A stretch of DNA of 9,598 nt from CAZFVY01 sp964522665 (GTDB taxonomy: Bacteria; Verrucomicrobiota; Verrucomicrobiia; Limisphaerales; CAZFVY01). This document shows positions 1-5,473 of the stretch, in pieces; the stretch's first letter is position 1; each line of letters begins with the position of its first letter. The notes under the pieces were generated by a model that was not told the origin of the DNA, made no database searches, and worked only from the letters and a program-made list of their open reading frames with translations. The DNA lies in the NCBI GenBank assembly GCA_964522665.1, contig CAZFVY010000162.1:1-9598 (forward strand), read 5' to 3'. Made by a program: the position numbers and the translations under genes.

Positions 1-1
1 C

Positions 2-73
2 GGCCCCAGCGTCACCACCGTCACGACCGACCTCGCCGAGACGGTCAAGTTCTATCGACTGCGCACACCCTAA
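2..73 (+). CDS. 3' end of an unidentified, probably exported protein
   Basis: Only the last 23 codons are present, reading GPSVTTVTTDLAETVKFYRLRTP and then TAA at 71-73. The frame is open to the left edge, so the gene starts outside the window. The ending V-K-F-Y-R-L resembles the last strand of the beta-rich C-terminal tails on many secreted verrucomicrobial proteins. The haloperoxidase in this same window ends with a similar A-K-F-Y-R-A. The function of the main body cannot be known from this fragment. A short hairpin follows the stop at once. Confidence 0.6.
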   Translation, partial: GPSVTTVTTDLAETVKFYRLRTP

Positions 74-88
74 GCGCCGCGACGGCGC
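74..88 (+). terminator. Possible stem-loop terminator after the first gene
   Basis: A perfect 6-bp inverted repeat (GCGCCG, loop CGA, CGGCGC) begins on the base after the stop codon. There is no run of T after it, so it is not a textbook intrinsic terminator. Its position directly behind a stop is the main support. Confidence 0.35.
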
Positions 89-90
89 GA

Positions 91-120
91 AGGCTAAACG
101 CTAAAGGCTGAAGGCTAAAG
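91..120. repeat. Heptamer tandem repeat (four 7-bp units)
   Basis: Four consecutive heptamers read AGGCTAA, ACGCTAA, AGGCTGA and AGGCTAA, followed by AG. The units differ by at most one or two bases. This is a short tandem heptanucleotide repeat in the spacer between the first gene and the toxin-antitoxin operon. No function is implied by the sequence. Confidence 0.7.
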
Positions 121-171
121 TCAGAGCGACTGGCGGGCGGAGACATTCCGACGATTCGACCGGTTCTTCAA

Positions 172-210
172 TAACAGGATTTGACTCATTCCTGTTACCG
201 ACGCTATCTT
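172..210 (+). promoter_or_regulatory. Putative parDE promoter with overlapping inverted-repeat operator
   Basis: A perfect 8-bp inverted repeat, TAACAGGA (172-179) and TCCTGTTA (190-197), is separated by 10 bp. A -35-like TTGACT (181-186) lies in its spacer. A -10-like TATCTT (205-210) follows after 18 bp. Transcription would start near 217, about 30 bp before the antitoxin ATG at 247. ParD-type ribbon-helix-helix antitoxins usually bind such repeats and repress their own promoter, so this is the expected place and shape for the operator. The sigma-70-like matches (5/6 and 4/6) are inference. Confidence 0.5.
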
Positions 211-246
211 GATTTCAACGCGTTTGTGAAGATTGACGCGAACAAG

Positions 247-522
247 ATGAACGTCTCACTGACACCGGAATTGGAAAAGTTCGTGGCGAAAGAGGTGGAG
301 AGCGGCCTTTATCAAACGGCGAGCGAAGTGATCCGCGCGGGTTTGCGCCGGCTCAAAGATGACCAGCAGGCGCGCCTGCCTAGGCTGCCGCAGACGCTTG
401 GGGAGTTGGAAGCGCAATTGATCCAAAGCGTCGAACGCCTCGAACGCGGCGAAGGCGTGAACGGAGATGCCGTTTTTCGACGACTCCGCAAACGAATCAA
501 AAACGCGCGGGCCAAGGGCTGA
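247..522 (+). CDS. parD: ParD-type ribbon-helix-helix antitoxin
   Basis: This 91-residue protein matches the type II antitoxin ParD/CopG pattern. Residues 2-40 give a beta strand (NVSLTPELEKFV), a first helix (KEVESGLY) and a second helix (TASEVIRAGLRRL), which together form the DNA-binding ribbon-helix-helix. The basic C-terminal part, from about residue 41, would wrap and neutralise the toxin. The frame is open further upstream to a TTG at 181, but that lies inside the predicted promoter and its extra 22 residues precede the domain, so ATG 247 is preferred. The stop lies 56 bp inside the toxin gene, implying translational coupling. In this family the antitoxin and the TA complex usually repress the operon. 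Identification rests on motif recognition only. Confidence 0.88.
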   Translation: MNVSLTPELEKFVAKEVESGLYQTASEVIRAGLRRLKDDQQARLPRLPQTLGELEAQLIQSVERLERGEGVNGDAVFRRLRKRIKNARAKG

Positions 523-826
523 CTTCTGCCTCGATCCGTGCGTCGAGGGAGAGCTTTGGAACATTTGGCGGTTCATCGCCCAGGATGATCCCGTCGCCGC
601 GACCCGAGTCATCGAAGCGACGCACAAAACTTTCAAGACCCTCGCCGGCAACCCAGGTATTGGCCGGCGTCGGAGATTTAATAGCGCTCGACTTAAGGAT
701 GTCCGGTCATGGCGCGTGTCCGGCTTCGACAACTACCTGATTTTCTACCGAAGCACGCCCGATGGTATTCAAATACTGCACGTCTATCACGCGGCACGGG
801 ACATCGAATCACTATTTGAAGGTTGA
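467..826 (+). CDS. parE: ParE/RelE-superfamily toxin
   Basis: The 119-residue product fits the ParE branch of the ParE/RelE toxin fold. It has an N-terminal helix pair (GELWNIWRFIAQDDPVAATR, residues 28-47), the turn NPGIGRRR (62-69), the central strand YLIFYR (90-95) and the terminal strand with HAARD (108-112). ParE toxins classically poison DNA gyrase, but several relatives have other or unknown targets, so the target here is not established. ATG 467 lies inside parD and is the only start codon before the domain. A GAAGG at 451-455 could be its ribosome site. The first 18 or so residues (to RADF) form an extension relative to typical ParE. No frameshift or stop is seen, so the pair looks intact. 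Confidence 0.88.
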   Translation: MPFFDDSANESKTRGPRADFCLDPCVEGELWNIWRFIAQDDPVAATRVIEATHKTFKTLAGNPGIGRRRRFNSARLKDVRSWRVSGFDNYLIFYRSTPDGIQILHVYHAARDIESLFEG

Positions 827-889
827 TTATGAACGCGCCAAGGAAGGCAGATTTGCCCCCGCCTTCCCACGCTCCCGGCCCACGATCTG

Positions 890-970
890 GTCCCGAAGGG
901 ACTTGTGAGAATAGGCCGGCGTTTCAACGCCGGTTTCAAGTCGGAATTACCTCAAGTCCCGAACAGGGAC
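890..970. repeat. Cluster of three palindromes (REP-like element)
   Basis: Three hairpin-forming sequences sit within 81 bp. They are GTCCC-GAA-GGGAC (890-902), CCGGCGTT-TC-AACGCCGG (916-933) and GTCCC-GAACA-GGGAC (956-970). The outer two share the same stem, and the flanking GGGACTTG and CAAGTCCC can also pair with each other to close one large cruciform. This is the architecture of a repetitive extragenic palindrome or small non-autonomous element. It could also act as a bidirectional terminator between the converging parE and TIR genes. No transposase is nearby. Confidence 0.55.
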
Positions 971-1235
971 GGCTGAGACTTGGTCCCACCGGCATCTTTC
1001 CCGCTCGAGCTCAGCCATCGTCGCGAGAAACAATCGTCAGCCAAACCGGTCACGCGTCGAAGCATCAAGCGGGTCTCTTTGGTCCGGCCAAGCTCCCCTG
1101 CCGGCGCCGAATTCGAGCCCCACCGCCTTTCGGAATGCGAATTCGTCTGCACATGCTTCCCGGTCAAGCGTCGGAGCGCTTTCGCTCGCGCCGCTGTACG
1201 AACCATCGGGACGAAGAGTATCTTCCGCAATTCGC
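971..1235. other. Gene-poor spacer between convergent genes
   Basis: I find no convincing gene here. A minus-strand frame starting from TTG at 1230 and closing at 952 stays open for 92 codons. Its product is rich in Arg and Ser, has no recognisable domain, and runs through the palindrome cluster, so I do not call it. A small hairpin (GAGCG-CTTT-CGCTC, 1174-1187) and two CGAATTCG copies (1108-1115 and again about 30 bp later) are visible. The stretch may be part of a dispersed repeat, which cannot be decided from one copy. Confidence 0.4.
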
Positions 1236-4124
1236 CTACGCCTTTCCATCCGGTTTTATGCCAAAAGGCCCCAGAATCTCGGCCAATTTCGCAGCAGTCT
1301 CTTTTTGGTTGTGTCCCATCTTTTCGAGCAACGACGAATAGTTTCGAATCGTGGCGCGGAGATCAGGGTGCTCATGCCCGGTGTCCCGAGTGAATGCGCA
1401 GCGGATTTCCAACGCCCGGCGCATCATTGGGTGCGCCTCGTCCAGCCGGTTGGTAACCTGAAGCAACAGCGACAGATCGTTGAGGTCTCGGGCCATGTTA
1501 GGATGATCCGGCCCGGCGCTTTGCTCGTCGATCGCCAAGGCCCGGCGCATCAGCGGCTCGGCCTCGCCCACCCGGTTGGTGGCCTGAAGCAACGCCGCCA
1601 GATTATTGAGGCGAACCGCCACGTTGGGATGATCCGGCCCAAAGCTTTTCTCGCCCATCGCCAGGGCCCGGCGCATCAGCGGCTCCGCCTCGCCCAGCCG
1701 ATTGGTAGCCTTAAGCAACTGCGCCAGATTGTTGAGGCGTATCGCCACGTCTGGATGGTCCGGCCCGTAGCTCTTCTCGTCGATCGCCAGAGCCCTTCGC
1801 ATCAGCGGCTCGGCCTCGCCCAGCCGGTTGGTGGCATTAAGCAATAGCACCAGATTGTTGAGGCGGGTAGCCACTTTGGGATGATCCGGCCCGAACCTTT
1901 CCTCGTCGATGGCCAACGCCCGGCGCATCAGCGGCTCGGCCTCGCTCAGCCGGTTGGTGGCCTTAAGCAATAGCGCCAGATTGTTGAGGTCGATAGCCAC
2001 TTCGGGATGATCCGGCCCGAACCTTTCCTGGTCGATCACCAATGCCCGGCGCATCAGCGGCTCGGCCTCGCTCAGCCGGTTGGTGGCGTGAAGCAACATC
2101 GCCAGATTGTTGAGGCGGATCGCCACGTTCGGATGAACCGGACCGTAGCTGTGCTCGTCGATCGCCAACGCCCGGCGCATTAGTGGCTCGGCTTCGCTCG
2201 ACCGATTGGTAGCCTTAAGCAGCTGCGCCAGATTATTGAGGCGTATCGCCACGTCTGGATGGTCCGGCCCCGAGCTCTTCTCGTCGATCGCCAACGCCCG
2301 ACGAAAGAGTGACTCCGCTTCACGCCAAACCCCATTGGCGTACAGGAACACTGCGAGATTATCCGTCAAGCCGCTCAAGAGTCCGGCGACGCCGCATTGT
2401 TCCGCGAATGCGATCAACCCGGCCGCATGGGCTTGCGCGGGCCGCCAAAGCGGCCAGGAGCGAACATCATGGGGTGGAGGGTCACCGGGTAAATAGTCGT
2501 CCATCACGCCGGCAGCCGCGGTAAGCCAGGTTGCGCGATTCGCCTCGGGCAGCCGCTCGCGGGTAACTTCGGCGACCAGCCGATGGACACGGAACGCCGC
2601 GCCGTCAGGTTCCCATTTGAGCAGCGAGAATTCTTTCAGCGACGCGAGCGCGTCTTCGACGTCCGCCGTCTCAGCATCGACCGCCGGCGCGTCATTGGCC
2701 GCGCGAATTGACTCGACGCCATTCTTCAGCGCCGTCCTCGCCGCCTCGGTCTCGAAGATGGCGCGCGGGATTGGCTCGGGCGCAAACCAGCAGAGCAGGC
2801 GCAGCAGGGCGCGGCCGGGAGCGCCGAGTTGCTCGAAGGTCGTGTCCCAGGTGACAGCGACGCTCTTGGGATACTTCATGATGTTCGCGTCGTGCCAGGT
2901 TCGGACCTTGGCCTCGCGTCCCCGCCAGCGCCGGAGATAGTCGCCAAGGGAGCAATTAACTTTGCTGATGAACGCCCCAGCTTGCTCGAGCGCCAGGGCG
3001 AGGCCGCCGAGTTCTTTCGCGAGCGCGCGGACATCCGCGTCATCGGAAGGCGTGCGTCGCCGATGGCCGTCGGTGCGTTCCAGCAGAAACGCCACAGCAT
3101 CAGGCTCGCCCAGCACATCGACGGCGAACGAATCGACCGCCGGACTCCATTCTTCAATGCGCGAAGTAACCAACACGTGCCCGCCGTGGAATTGTGGCAG
3201 AAACGCTTCAATGGCGGCGACCGCTTCCGGGGAATCGGCGTTATCGAGGATCAGGAGCCAGCCCGGATGATCGGCCAGCCAATCGAGCACGGCCCGAAGG
3301 CGAACCTCTTCCTCCTTCGCCTCGCGCTCGGGCAGACTCAATATACCCGACTCGCCAAGCCCCGCGAGATTGCGCCGCAACGCCTCGGGGGTTTCGGCAA
3401 GGACGAACAATAACGCGGAATAATCCGCGCCATGTCGGAGGGCATATTCCACCGCGAGCCGGGTCTTGCCCACCCCGCCCAACCCGTGAATCGCGTGCTT
3501 GGCCACCAACGCCGCCGCCGAACCGGGCGCGCGCCGCAGGCGTTCGTGCAGATTGATCAGCAACTCATCGCGCCCTTTGAACAAGTCGCCGATCGAGTCG
3601 TAGGGCAGATGGCGGGGTTTATGGGGAGGGGCCGACACGCCGCCATGGATTGAATTTGAGGTAGCCCCTGGCCAACCCGGTCCCGCCGCCGAACGCTTGG
3701 GAAAAAGCGGCGGGCGCTCGGGTTTCACCCGTCCAGGCTTGACCCCGGCCAACAATCGCTCCTTTGCCGCGGCTTCGTCCAAGCCGAGGAGATCGACGTA
3801 AATTCGCGCCGTTGTCATTCCCTCGGGTTCGCATTCTCGTACGCGGACGAAAATCAACAGGCCCCGCTCGCCTTTGGGATCTTTCGCGAACGCCGCCGTC
3901 CACTCAGGATGAACGAATTCCGCCGCGAGATAATTTGGGGACAACACCGCGATCGTGCGCTCGGTCTCCTTCGCGGCCTCATGCATTTTCAAAACGAAAT
4001 CGTGTCCCGGACGGAAGTCCCAAGCTTGAATAACCGTCGAGTAACCCGCCGCCTCCAACTGCCACGCGATCCACTCCGCGTACGCCTTGTCCGTCTGATT
4101 GTAACTGATGAAAAAGTCCTTCAT
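1236..4124 (-). CDS. TIR / NB-ARC / TPR protein (NLR-like STAND ATPase)
   Basis: From ATG 4124 this is a 962-residue multidomain protein. Residues 3 to about 127 form a TIR domain (DFFISYNQTDKAYAEWI, then TIAVLSPNYL). An NB-ARC ATPase follows, with the P-loop GLGGVGKT (214-221), Walker B LLILDNAD (290-297), LVTSR sensor (318-322), GLPLAL-like GGLALALEQAG (373-383) and an MHD-like VHRLV (513-517). From about residue 590 to the end there are eight TPRs of the kinesin-light-chain type, each marked GPDHP. In known relatives, ligand sensing by the C-terminal repeats drives NB-ARC oligomerisation and activates the TIR, often an NAD+-consuming effector in anti-phage abortive infection. That role is inferred here. 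The frame extends to 4223, but those 33 residues lie upstream of the TIR fold and across the likely promoter. The gene stands alone and converges on parE. Confidence 0.9.
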   Translation of the reverse strand: MKDFFISYNQTDKAYAEWIAWQLEAAGYSTVIQAWDFRPGHDFVLKMHEAAKETERTIAVLSPNYLAAEFVHPEWTAAFAKDPKGERGLLIFVRVRECEPEGMTTARIYVDLLGLDEAAAKERLLAGVKPGRVKPERPPLFPKRSAAGPGWPGATSNSIHGGVSAPPHKPRHLPYDSIGDLFKGRDELLINLHERLRRAPGSAAALVAKHAIHGLGGVGKTRLAVEYALRHGADYSALLFVLAETPEALRRNLAGLGESGILSLPEREAKEEEVRLRAVLDWLADHPGWLLILDNADSPEAVAAIEAFLPQFHGGHVLVTSRIEEWSPAVDSFAVDVLGEPDAVAFLLERTDGHRRRTPSDDADVRALAKELGGLALALEQAGAFISKVNCSLGDYLRRWRGREAKVRTWHDANIMKYPKSVAVTWDTTFEQLGAPGRALLRLLCWFAPEPIPRAIFETEAARTALKNGVESIRAANDAPAVDAETADVEDALASLKEFSLLKWEPDGAAFRVHRLVAEVTRERLPEANRATWLTAAAGVMDDYLPGDPPPHDVRSWPLWRPAQAHAAGLIAFAEQCGVAGLLSGLTDNLAVFLYANGVWREAESLFRRALAIDEKSSGPDHPDVAIRLNNLAQLLKATNRSSEAEPLMRRALAIDEHSYGPVHPNVAIRLNNLAMLLHATNRLSEAEPLMRRALVIDQERFGPDHPEVAIDLNNLALLLKATNRLSEAEPLMRRALAIDEERFGPDHPKVATRLNNLVLLLNATNRLGEAEPLMRRALAIDEKSYGPDHPDVAIRLNNLAQLLKATNRLGEAEPLMRRALAMGEKSFGPDHPNVAVRLNNLAALLQATNRVGEAEPLMRRALAIDEQSAGPDHPNMARDLNDLSLLLQVTNRLDEAHPMMRRALEIRCAFTRDTGHEHPDLRATIRNYSSLLEKMGHNQKETAAKLAEILGPFGIKPDGKA
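1407..2327 (-). repeat. 126-bp tandem repeats encoding 42-residue TPRs
   Basis: Inside the TIR-NB-ARC gene a 126-bp unit recurs about seven times at exact spacing. Each unit encodes the pattern EAEPLMRRALAIDE, GPDHP, NNLAxLLxATNR. The GPDHP marks fall at residues 619, 661, 703, 745, 787, 829 and 871 of the protein, all 42 apart, and a divergent eighth (GHEHP) lies at 916. Synonymous positions also match closely between units, so the similarity is at DNA level. This indicates recent duplication or gene conversion and possible copy-number change. Confidence 0.9.
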
Positions 4125-4143
4125 TTTCCCAAAGCGCGACCCG

Positions 4144-4172
4144 ATCCTACCGGCGTGGGTAGATTCGGACAA
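4144..4172 (-). promoter_or_regulatory. Putative promoter of the TIR-NB-ARC gene
   Basis: Read on the minus strand, TTGTCC (4172-4167) and TAGGAT (4149-4144) are separated by 17 bp, each matching the sigma-70 consensus at 4 of 6 positions. Transcription would begin about 13 bp before ATG 4124. If real, it excludes the upstream start at 4223. The motif match is weak and unproven. Confidence 0.3.
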
Positions 4173-4301
4173 CCGTTTATTGGGCAGTCTTTTATCACAT
4201 GGGCGGCGCCCGTCCAAATGCATCTACCACGACGTCCAAAGTTCCAACCAAAACGCCAGCGCTGGTACACCGCACCCGGCTGACGCGATTACCTTTTACT
4301 G

Positions 4302-4390
4302 GTGGGGCGAGGCTCCGCCGAGCCGTGACTCGCCCCAGACGGCAGCGGCCTGCAAGAAGCTATTCACGGCTCGGCAGAGCCTCGCCCCAC
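4302..4390. repeat. Palindromic element, copy 1 (89 bp)
   Basis: A 27-bp left arm (4302-4328, beginning GTGGGGCGAGG) and a 27-bp right arm (4364-4390, ending CCTCGCCCCAC) are inverted copies with one mismatch, around a 35-nt loop. The left arm also pairs internally: TGGGGCGAG (4303-4311) complements CTCGCCCCA (4329-4337). Two alternative folds are therefore possible. It differs from copy 3 at three positions. No coding capacity and no transposase are present, so it resembles a MITE or REP-type element. Its left flank is unique sequence. Confidence 0.85.
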
Positions 4391-4431
4391 CACCGCCTTC
4401 TACCATGAAGTCCAAGCCAACGATCAAATTC
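4391..4431. repeat. Partial 152-bp spacer of the tandem array, cut by the gap
   Basis: These 41 bases equal the first 41 bases of the spacers at 4546 and 4787. This shows that the 241-bp array continues leftwards across the assembly gap. Confidence 0.85.
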
Positions 4432-4531
4432 NNNNNNNNNNNNNNNNNNNNNNNNNNNNNNNNNNNNNNNNNNNNNNNNNNNNNNNNNNNNNNNNNNNNN
4501 NNNNNNNNNNNNNNNNNNNNNNNNNNNNNNN
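4432..4531. other. Assembly gap of exactly 100 N
   Basis: Exactly 100 undetermined bases are present, a conventional placeholder for a gap of unknown size. Both sides carry the same repeat, so the gap was probably caused by the array. The true distance should contain at least the rest of one spacer and one element, and perhaps further units. Confidence 0.95.
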
Positions 4532-4545
4532 GAGCCTCGCCCCAC
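4532..4545. repeat. Right end of palindromic element, copy 2 (truncated by gap)
   Basis: The 14 bases after the gap, ending CCTCGCCCCAC, are the end of the right arm of the same element. The rest of the copy is hidden in the gap. Confidence 0.75.
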
Positions 4546-4697
4546 CACCGCCTTCTACCATGAAGTCCAAGCCAACGATCAAATTCCCAGACGCTTAGTC
4601 CGAACCACGTGCCTCGATGAAATCCCAGTAACGGCCAGCCAGTGTGAAGGCAGCGCGGTTGCGCCACTCTCGATTGCCGGCCAAAAACCTTCTTTTC

Positions 4698-4786
4698 GTG
4701 GGGTGAGGCTCCGCCGAGCCGTGACTCGCCCCAGGCGGCAGCGGCCTGCAAGAAGCTATTCACGGCTCGGCGGAGCCTCGCCCCAC
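4698..4786. repeat. Palindromic element, copy 3 (89 bp)
   Basis: It has the same structure as copy 1. The 27-bp arms match at 26 positions, with a T in the left arm where the right arm would predict C, which is still a G-U pair in RNA. The loop holds GCGGCAGCGGCCTGCAAG. This copy lies inside the 241-bp tandem repeat. Confidence 0.85.
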
Positions 4787-4938
4787 CACCGCCTTCTACC
4801 ATGAAGTCCAAGCCAACGATCAAATTCCCAGACGCTTAGTCCGAACCACGTGCCTCGATGAAATCCCAGTAACGGCCAGCCAGTGTGAAGGCAGCGCGGT
4901 TGCGCCACTCTCGATTGCCGGCCAAAAACCTTCTTTTC

Positions 4939-5028
4939 GTGGGGTGAGGCTCCGCCGAGCCGTGACTCGCCCCAGGCGGCAGCGGCCTGCAAGAAGCGAT
5001 TCACGGCTCGGCCCGAGCCTCGCCCCAC
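4939..5028. repeat. Palindromic element, copy 4 (90 bp, array end)
   Basis: This is the last copy of the element. Its right arm carries a small change (GGCCCGAGCC in place of GGCGGAGCC) that adds one base and weakens the stem. The array stops here and the right flank is unique, starting inside a reading frame with strong codon bias. Confidence 0.85.
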
Positions 5029-5161
5029 GTGGAACGTCACCACTCGCATCCTCAAGATCGTGACGACCCCGCGCGGCGTGAGCCGCTGGGTCCGGCCTCT
5101 CGTAAAAGATCGATTCACAAAAATGCGCGCGAAACGTTGCCCGCCGCGAAAGTTCGATTGA
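5027..5161 (+). pseudogene. Possible 3' stump of a gene interrupted by the repeat array
   Basis: Directly after the last palindromic element, a plus frame reads TWNVTTRILKIVTTPRGVSR and on to a stop TGA at 5159-5161, 44 codons in all. In the first 25 codons 23 end in G or C, which is what real genes in this genome show and the repeat does not. There is no start codon, since the frame enters from the element. I do not recognise the protein. It may be the C-terminal end of a gene cut by insertion of the repeat. Chance bias in GC-rich DNA is the alternative. Confidence 0.35.
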
Positions 5162-5194
5162 TTTGCCGGCGCGCAAGGGTAAAATGAGTCAATT

Positions 5195-5410
5195 ATGAAG
5201 GCGCTGATTCTCTTTATCGGTTGGTGCGTCTTGTTTGTGCTCTGCTGGCCGGTGGCGCTCCTGGCGCTGTTTTTCCTGCCGATCGTTTGGTTGATTTCAC
5301 TCCCGTTGCGGCTCTTGGGAATCACCATCGAGGCGGTCTTCGCGCTGATTCGGGCGTTGCTGTTCCTGCCTGCGCGATTGCTCGGTTTCCGACGCAGCGG
5401 CTCTCGCTAA
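5195..5410 (+). CDS. Small hydrophobic membrane protein, unknown function
   Basis: The 71-residue product is almost entirely hydrophobic. One segment runs from about residue 2 to 33 (ALILFIGWCVLFVLCWPVAL and onward) and a second, weaker and amphipathic, from 40 to 65. They are separated by a short LPLR turn, and a basic RRSGSR tail ends the protein. Two inner-membrane helices with cytoplasmic basic ends are likely. No known domain or catalytic residue is seen. An AAGGG (5175-5179) precedes a four-codon frame ATG AGT CAA TTA TGA (5184-5198) whose stop overlaps this ATG in the form ATGA, so translation may be coupled. Alternatively the AAGGG serves this start directly at long spacing. The gene converges on the outer-membrane protein gene. 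Confidence 0.72.
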   Translation: MKALILFIGWCVLFVLCWPVALLALFFLPIVWLISLPLRLLGITIEAVFALIRALLFLPARLLGFRRSGSR

Positions 5411-5439
5411 GCGCGTCGTAGCCCTGAGCGAAGACGCGC
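5411..5439. terminator. Possible hairpin between convergent genes
   Basis: GCGCGTC (5411-5417) and GACGCGC (5433-5439) form a perfect 7-bp stem with a 15-nt loop directly after the stop of the small membrane protein. It sits between two converging genes and has no T-run on either side, so a terminator role is only positional inference. Confidence 0.3.
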
Positions 5440-5473
5440 GCGCCGACCCTGCCAACGCGACGGCAAGCCTTCG

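Larger units (their letters stand above)
4546..5028. repeat. 241-bp direct tandem repeat (two visible units)
   Basis: A 152-bp spacer plus the palindromic element is repeated in direct orientation with a period of 241 bp. For example, the ATGAAGTCCAAG sequence occurs at 4560 and 4801, and the element starts at 4698 and 4939. The spacers at 4546-4697 and 4787-4938 appear identical by eye. Such identity points to a very recent tandem duplication, or to an array kept uniform by recombination. The repeat period and lack of short unique spacers rule out CRISPR. Confidence 0.9.

Noticed and set aside
181..246. Longer antitoxin from TTG 181
   Set aside because: The region overlaps the predicted -35/-10 and operator, and the added residues are not part of the ribbon-helix-helix fold.
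4125..4223. Longer N-terminus of the TIR protein from 4223
   Set aside because: The 33 added residues precede the TIR fold (which begins KDFFISY), are basic and unstructured-looking, and overlap the candidate promoter.
4302..5028. CRISPR-like array of repeats
   Set aside because: The spacers are identical to each other, the units are 89 and 152 bp, and no cas gene is present. It is a tandem duplication of a palindromic element.
4756..5328. 190-codon minus-strand open frame across the repeats
   Set aside because: Most of it is translated palindromic element and spacer (AAAAWGESRLGGASPH), and it overlaps the small membrane protein gene. It is a repeat artefact.
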